This document shows positions 61,244-64,000 of a stretch of DNA of 64,000 nt, one piece after another. The stretch lies in NCBI RefSeq assembly GCF_029968015.1, contig NZ_JASCIS010000003.1, forward strand, positions 1 to 64,000, written 5' to 3'. Position numbers and translations under genes: made by a program. Source of the DNA: Streptomyces luteolus (GTDB lineage Bacteria > Actinomycetota > Actinomycetes > Streptomycetales > Streptomycetaceae). Within the stretch, counting starts at the first letter, position 1; each line of letters opens with the position of its first letter. The notes beneath the pieces are model-generated. The model was given only the letters and a program-made list of their open reading frames with translations, did no database searches and was not told where the DNA came from.

Positions 61244-62149
61244 TCACGGTGGCGGGGGTGCCGTAGTCGTCAAAGCCGTACGGGCATGGGACAGGAAGGC
61301 CCGGGCCGCTGGGCTCTCGGTCTCTGCCGTGCGCCAAGCGAGGGCGAGTCGGCCGCGCACGGCGGGGTCGAGGGACAGGACATGCAGCTCTTCCGGGTGG
61401 TCACGGGCGATCGGTTCCGGCAGGATCGCCGCGCCCATGCCGTGCGCCGCGAGCCGTGCCAGTACGCGGGGGTCGCTCGCCTCGAAGGCGATGCGCGGCC
61501 GGAAACCGGCGGCGGCGCAGGCGGCGTCGATGACTCCCCGGGTGCCGCTGGTGTGGGTGAAGGTGATCAGCGTGCGGTCGGCCAGTTCCGTGAGCGCGAG
61601 CCGATCCCGCCCGGACCGTGCGAACGGGTCGTCCCGGCTCACGGCGACCACCAGCGGTTCGTCGGCGATGATCTGCAACTCGACGCCAGGCGGGGGCGTC
61701 CGGTCCGGGGCGAGCACGGCCGCGTCGAGCCGGCCGGCGGTGAGGGCCGCGGCCAGTTCGTCCGAGCCGGACTCCCTGAGGCTGAGGTCCACGGCCGGGT
61801 GCCGGCGGTGGAAGGAGGCGAGGAGCCCGGGCAGATCGAGCTCGGGCGCCAACGTGACCGTGCCGACCGCGACTTGGCCGCGCAGCAGTCCGGTGTACTC
61901 GTCCACCGCGAGTCGGGCGCCCGCCACCGAGGCGAGCGCGGACCGCGCGTACTCCAGCACGGTGGCACCGACCTCGGTGGGACGGACCGTGCGGCCGGTG
62001 CGGTCCAGGAGCCGCTGGCCGAGTTCGCGCTCCAACTGGCGTATCTGGGAGCTCACGCCCGGCTGGGTGACATGGAGCCGGGCCGCGGCCCTGGTGAAAC
62101 TGGCCTCCTCGACGACGGCCAGCAGATATTCGAGCTGCCTCAACTCCAT
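61244..62149 (-). CDS. LysR-family regulator
   Basis: 301 residues. N-terminal winged helix ELRQLEYLLAVVEEASFTRA, HVTQPGVSSQIRQLERELGQ, and a C-terminal periplasmic-binding-like effector domain (GQVAVGTVTLAPELDLPGLL, DEPLVVAVSRDDPFA, VLARLAAHGMGAAILPEPIA). The ATG beginning MELRQLE is the usual LysR start. It is divergent from an FAD monooxygenase gene, 71 bases away, which it probably activates in response to a small aromatic or quinone. Confidence 0.9.
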   Translation of the reverse strand: MELRQLEYLLAVVEEASFTRAAARLHVTQPGVSSQIRQLERELGQRLLDRTGRTVRPTEVGATVLEYARSALASVAGARLAVDEYTGLLRGQVAVGTVTLAPELDLPGLLASFHRRHPAVDLSLRESGSDELAAALTAGRLDAAVLAPDRTPPPGVELQIIADEPLVVAVSRDDPFARSGRDRLALTELADRTLITFTHTSGTRGVIDAACAAAGFRPRIAFEASDPRVLARLAAHGMGAAILPEPIARDHPEELHVLSLDPAVRGRLALAWRTAETESPAARAFLSHARTALTTTAPPPP

Positions 62150-62220
62150 AACCGGCAAGCATAGTTGGACGAAGAAGAACTACTTGGACTTCTGGACTCC
62201 CGCTGATCGACAGTGAATCC

Positions 62221-63492
62221 ATGGCAACCAACGAACGCAGCAGCGCCGAGGAGACCGCCGAGGAGACCGGCGTCCTGATCGCCGGTGCCGGCATCGGCGG
62301 GCTGACCGCCGCGCTCGCCCTGCACGCGGAAGGCGTCAGGGTGACCGTGATCGAACGGGTCCGGCGGATCACCCCCCTCGGAGTGGGCATCAGCCTCCAG
62401 CCGCACGCGGTGCGGGAACTGACCCGGCTCGACCTCGGGGACACGCTCGCCGCGACCGGTGTCCCCACCGCCGAGCAGGTCTACGCCGACGAACGCGGCG
62501 GCCGCCGGTTGGCCGAGGCGGTCGGTGTGGCGGCCGGGTACCGATGGCCGCAATACGCCATCCACCGGGGCGAGTTGCAGCTCCTGCTGCTCGACGCGGT
62601 ACGGCAGCGGCTCGGCCCGGACGCGGTCCGCACGGGCACGAGTCTGGAGTCCTTCGCCGAGGAACGGGACGCGGTACGGGTCAGGGTGACCGACCGGGCG
62701 ACCGGGACGCCCGCGCTGGTCGAGGCCGGGGCACTGGTCGGCGCGGACGGGGCCAGGTCGAGGGTGCGGGCGGCGCTGCACCCGGACGAGGGTCCGATGT
62801 GCTGGTCGGGGGTACGGATGTGGCGGGGCGTCACGGAGATGGCGCCGTTCCTGACGGGCCGGACCTCGGTCATCGCGAGCGGCGAGCGGAACGTCCAACT
62901 GGTCGTGTACCCGATCTCGGCGCGGCGCCCGCTGCTCAACTGGGTGTGCGCGGCGCCGGAGGCAGAGCCGGGGGCGCTGGTCGAGACCGCGGGGTGGAAT
63001 CGCGAGGGAAGCGCCGCCGACGTACTGCGCCACCTGGAGGGCTGGGACTTCGCCCCTCTCGGCCTGGACATCCACGCGCTGATCACCGGCAGTCAGGCCG
63101 TCTTCGAGTACCCCATGGTCGACCGGGACCCGCTGCCGCGTTGGGGCCAGGGGCGTACGACGCTGCTCGGCGACGCCGCGCACCCGCTGTATCCGACGGG
63201 TGCCAACGGCGCCTCCCAGGCGATCGTGGACGCCCGCGCTCTCGCGACGGAACTGGCCGCTGCGGGCGGTGCGGTCGCAGGGGGCGGTGTGGCCTCCGGG
63301 GGCGACGTGGCCGGCGCGCTCGCCCGCTACGAGGCGGCGCGGGTCGGGCCCACGGGCGACGTGCTGCGCGCGAACCGGGAGATGGACCGGAGCATGCGCG
63401 GCAGGGTCGGCGGGGACCCCGTCGCGGCGATCACGGAGCGGTACCGGCGGACGACGGGCGGGGATGTGACGACGGTCAACGCGAAGGCCTGA
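62221..63492 (+). CDS. FAD-dependent aromatic monooxygenase
   Basis: 423 residues of the p-hydroxybenzoate-hydroxylase fold. FAD-binding GVLIAGAGIGGLTAALALHA, the NAD(P)H/FAD DG motif ALVGADGARSRVRAAL and the GD motif RTTLLGDAAHPLYPTGANGA are all present, with the C-terminal helix GALARYEAARVG. Such enzymes hydroxylate phenols or polyketides. Control by the divergent LysR gene suggests a catabolic role. No strong ribosome site precedes the ATG. Confidence 0.9.
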   Translation: MATNERSSAEETAEETGVLIAGAGIGGLTAALALHAEGVRVTVIERVRRITPLGVGISLQPHAVRELTRLDLGDTLAATGVPTAEQVYADERGGRRLAEAVGVAAGYRWPQYAIHRGELQLLLLDAVRQRLGPDAVRTGTSLESFAEERDAVRVRVTDRATGTPALVEAGALVGADGARSRVRAALHPDEGPMCWSGVRMWRGVTEMAPFLTGRTSVIASGERNVQLVVYPISARRPLLNWVCAAPEAEPGALVETAGWNREGSAADVLRHLEGWDFAPLGLDIHALITGSQAVFEYPMVDRDPLPRWGQGRTTLLGDAAHPLYPTGANGASQAIVDARALATELAAAGGAVAGGGVASGGDVAGALARYEAARVGPTGDVLRANREMDRSMRGRVGGDPVAAITERYRRTTGGDVTTVNAKA

Positions 63493-63639
63493 CACCGGGG
63501 GCGGCTGCCGCCCCTCCCCCGCCGCGCACCGGCTCTCCACCCCGGCGAACCGTTCCGATCGTCACCGTGGCGGCGTGGATACCCAGAGGGCGCCGCCGCT
63601 ACGTCGCCACCGCCTCGCGGTGAGACCGTCCGGCAGGCG

Positions 63640-64000
63640 CTAACCCGCCGCCACCGTTCGCGGGTCGAAGCCGAAGGGCAGTTCAAGGCGGTGGGTGCGC
63701 ATCAGGTCCTCGTCGGCCAGGATGTCCCGGGTCCTCCCGTCCGCCGCGATGGTGCCCTCGCTCAGCACCAGGGAGCGGGGGCACAGCTCCAGGGCGTACG
63801 GCAGGTCGTGCGTGACCATGAGGACCGTGACGTCCAACGACCGGAGGACGTCTGCCAGTTCGCGCCGGGAGGCGGGGTCGAGGTTGGACGACGGCTCGTC
63901 CAGGACCAGGATCTCCGGCTCCATGGCGAGGACGGTGGCGACGGCGACACGGCGGCGCTGCCCGAACGACAGGTGATGCGGGGGCCGGTCCGCGTACTCC
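63640..64000 (-). CDS. ABC ATPase, CbiO/EcfA-like (partial)
   Basis: The C-terminal 120 residues of an energy-coupling-factor type ATPase. The signature is HHLSFGQRRRVAVATVLAME, Walker B EILVLDEPSSNLDP, and the switch His MVTHDLPYALELCPRSLVL. The gene runs out of the window upstream, so its Walker A is not seen. CbiO-type ATPases drive uptake of cobalt, nickel or vitamins with CbiM/CbiQ partners, which would lie further on. Confidence 0.85.
   Translation of the reverse strand, partial: EYADRPPHHLSFGQRRRVAVATVLAMEPEILVLDEPSSNLDPASRRELADVLRSLDVTVLMVTHDLPYALELCPRSLVLSEGTIAADGRTRDILADEDLMRTHRLELPFGFDPRTVAAG

Noticed and set aside
1..64000. tRNA, rRNA, attachment sites or replication origins
   Set aside because: None was recognised by eye; no tRNA cloverleaf or flanking att-like direct repeats were found, though a scan with dedicated software was not possible.

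Overview
The window is high-GC actinobacterial DNA, very probably from a Streptomyces chromosome. The signs are strong third-position G/C bias in all real genes, many GTG starts, large LuxR-type and XRE-TPR regulators, secreted hydrolases with Ala-rich signal peptides, and typical actinomycete cytochrome P450 and TetR genes. No rRNA, tRNA, CRISPR array or intact insertion sequence was seen. The gene content is accessory in character.

Layout: 1-7336 holds a degenerate stretch, an XRE-TPR regulator, a small secreted protein and three secreted hydrolases (subtilisin-like protease, M14 carboxypeptidase, lipase) separated by strong hairpins. 7337-9327 is a gene graveyard: a broken alcohol dehydrogenase, a nonsense-mutated HTH gene and two transposase stubs. 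9328-13631 is the most interesting locus. A TPR protein and a 729-aa protein with a TIR-like FVSHRW...WCxxE domain are divergent from a small multi-TM RipA/SLATT-like protein and a SLOG-like nucleotide-sensor protein. It looks like an uncharacterised conflict or nucleotide-signalling module. 14335-18625 holds two divergent GH27 alpha-galactosidases and a polysaccharide lyase. 18626-22139 holds a broken flavin-oxidase-family gene, an ArsR/SDR pair, a TfoX-like gene and a RibD-like reductase.

22876-30965 is a sugar-alcohol-type catabolic operon: a divergent DeoR repressor, then a permease fused to a HAD phosphatase, two FGGY kinases, a histidine phosphatase and a 2-hydroxyacid dehydrogenase, most of them overlapping by 4-8 nt. 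31868-50166 is a large CoA-thioester catabolic region. It has a five-gene branched-chain-type ABC importer, a CoA-transferase/hydrolase pair resembling IpdA/IpdB, a LAL-type regulator, a secreted esterase, an acyl-CoA ligase, two SDRs, a thiolase and an IpdC-like flavoprotein. The set resembles steroid C/D-ring (HIP-type) degradation, but the substrate is not proven.

50167-55200 holds an arginase-like relic containing a 34-bp tandem array, a small secreted protein, and a mini cluster of isochorismate synthase, DHB dehydrogenase, O-methyltransferase and 2OG oxygenase. 55430-58715 holds a MerR/MerB organomercurial pair, with MerB carrying an N-terminal thioredoxin-like domain, plus DUF2461-like and DUF2000-like genes. 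58731-64000 holds a P450/TetR pair, a LysR/FAD-monooxygenase pair and the 3' end of a CbiO-type ABC ATPase.

A theme that crosses the window is short tandem arrays, many with 9- or 18-bp units. They occur both between genes and inside coding sequences (an ABC ATPase N terminus, an SDR loop, a P450 loop, an arginase relic).
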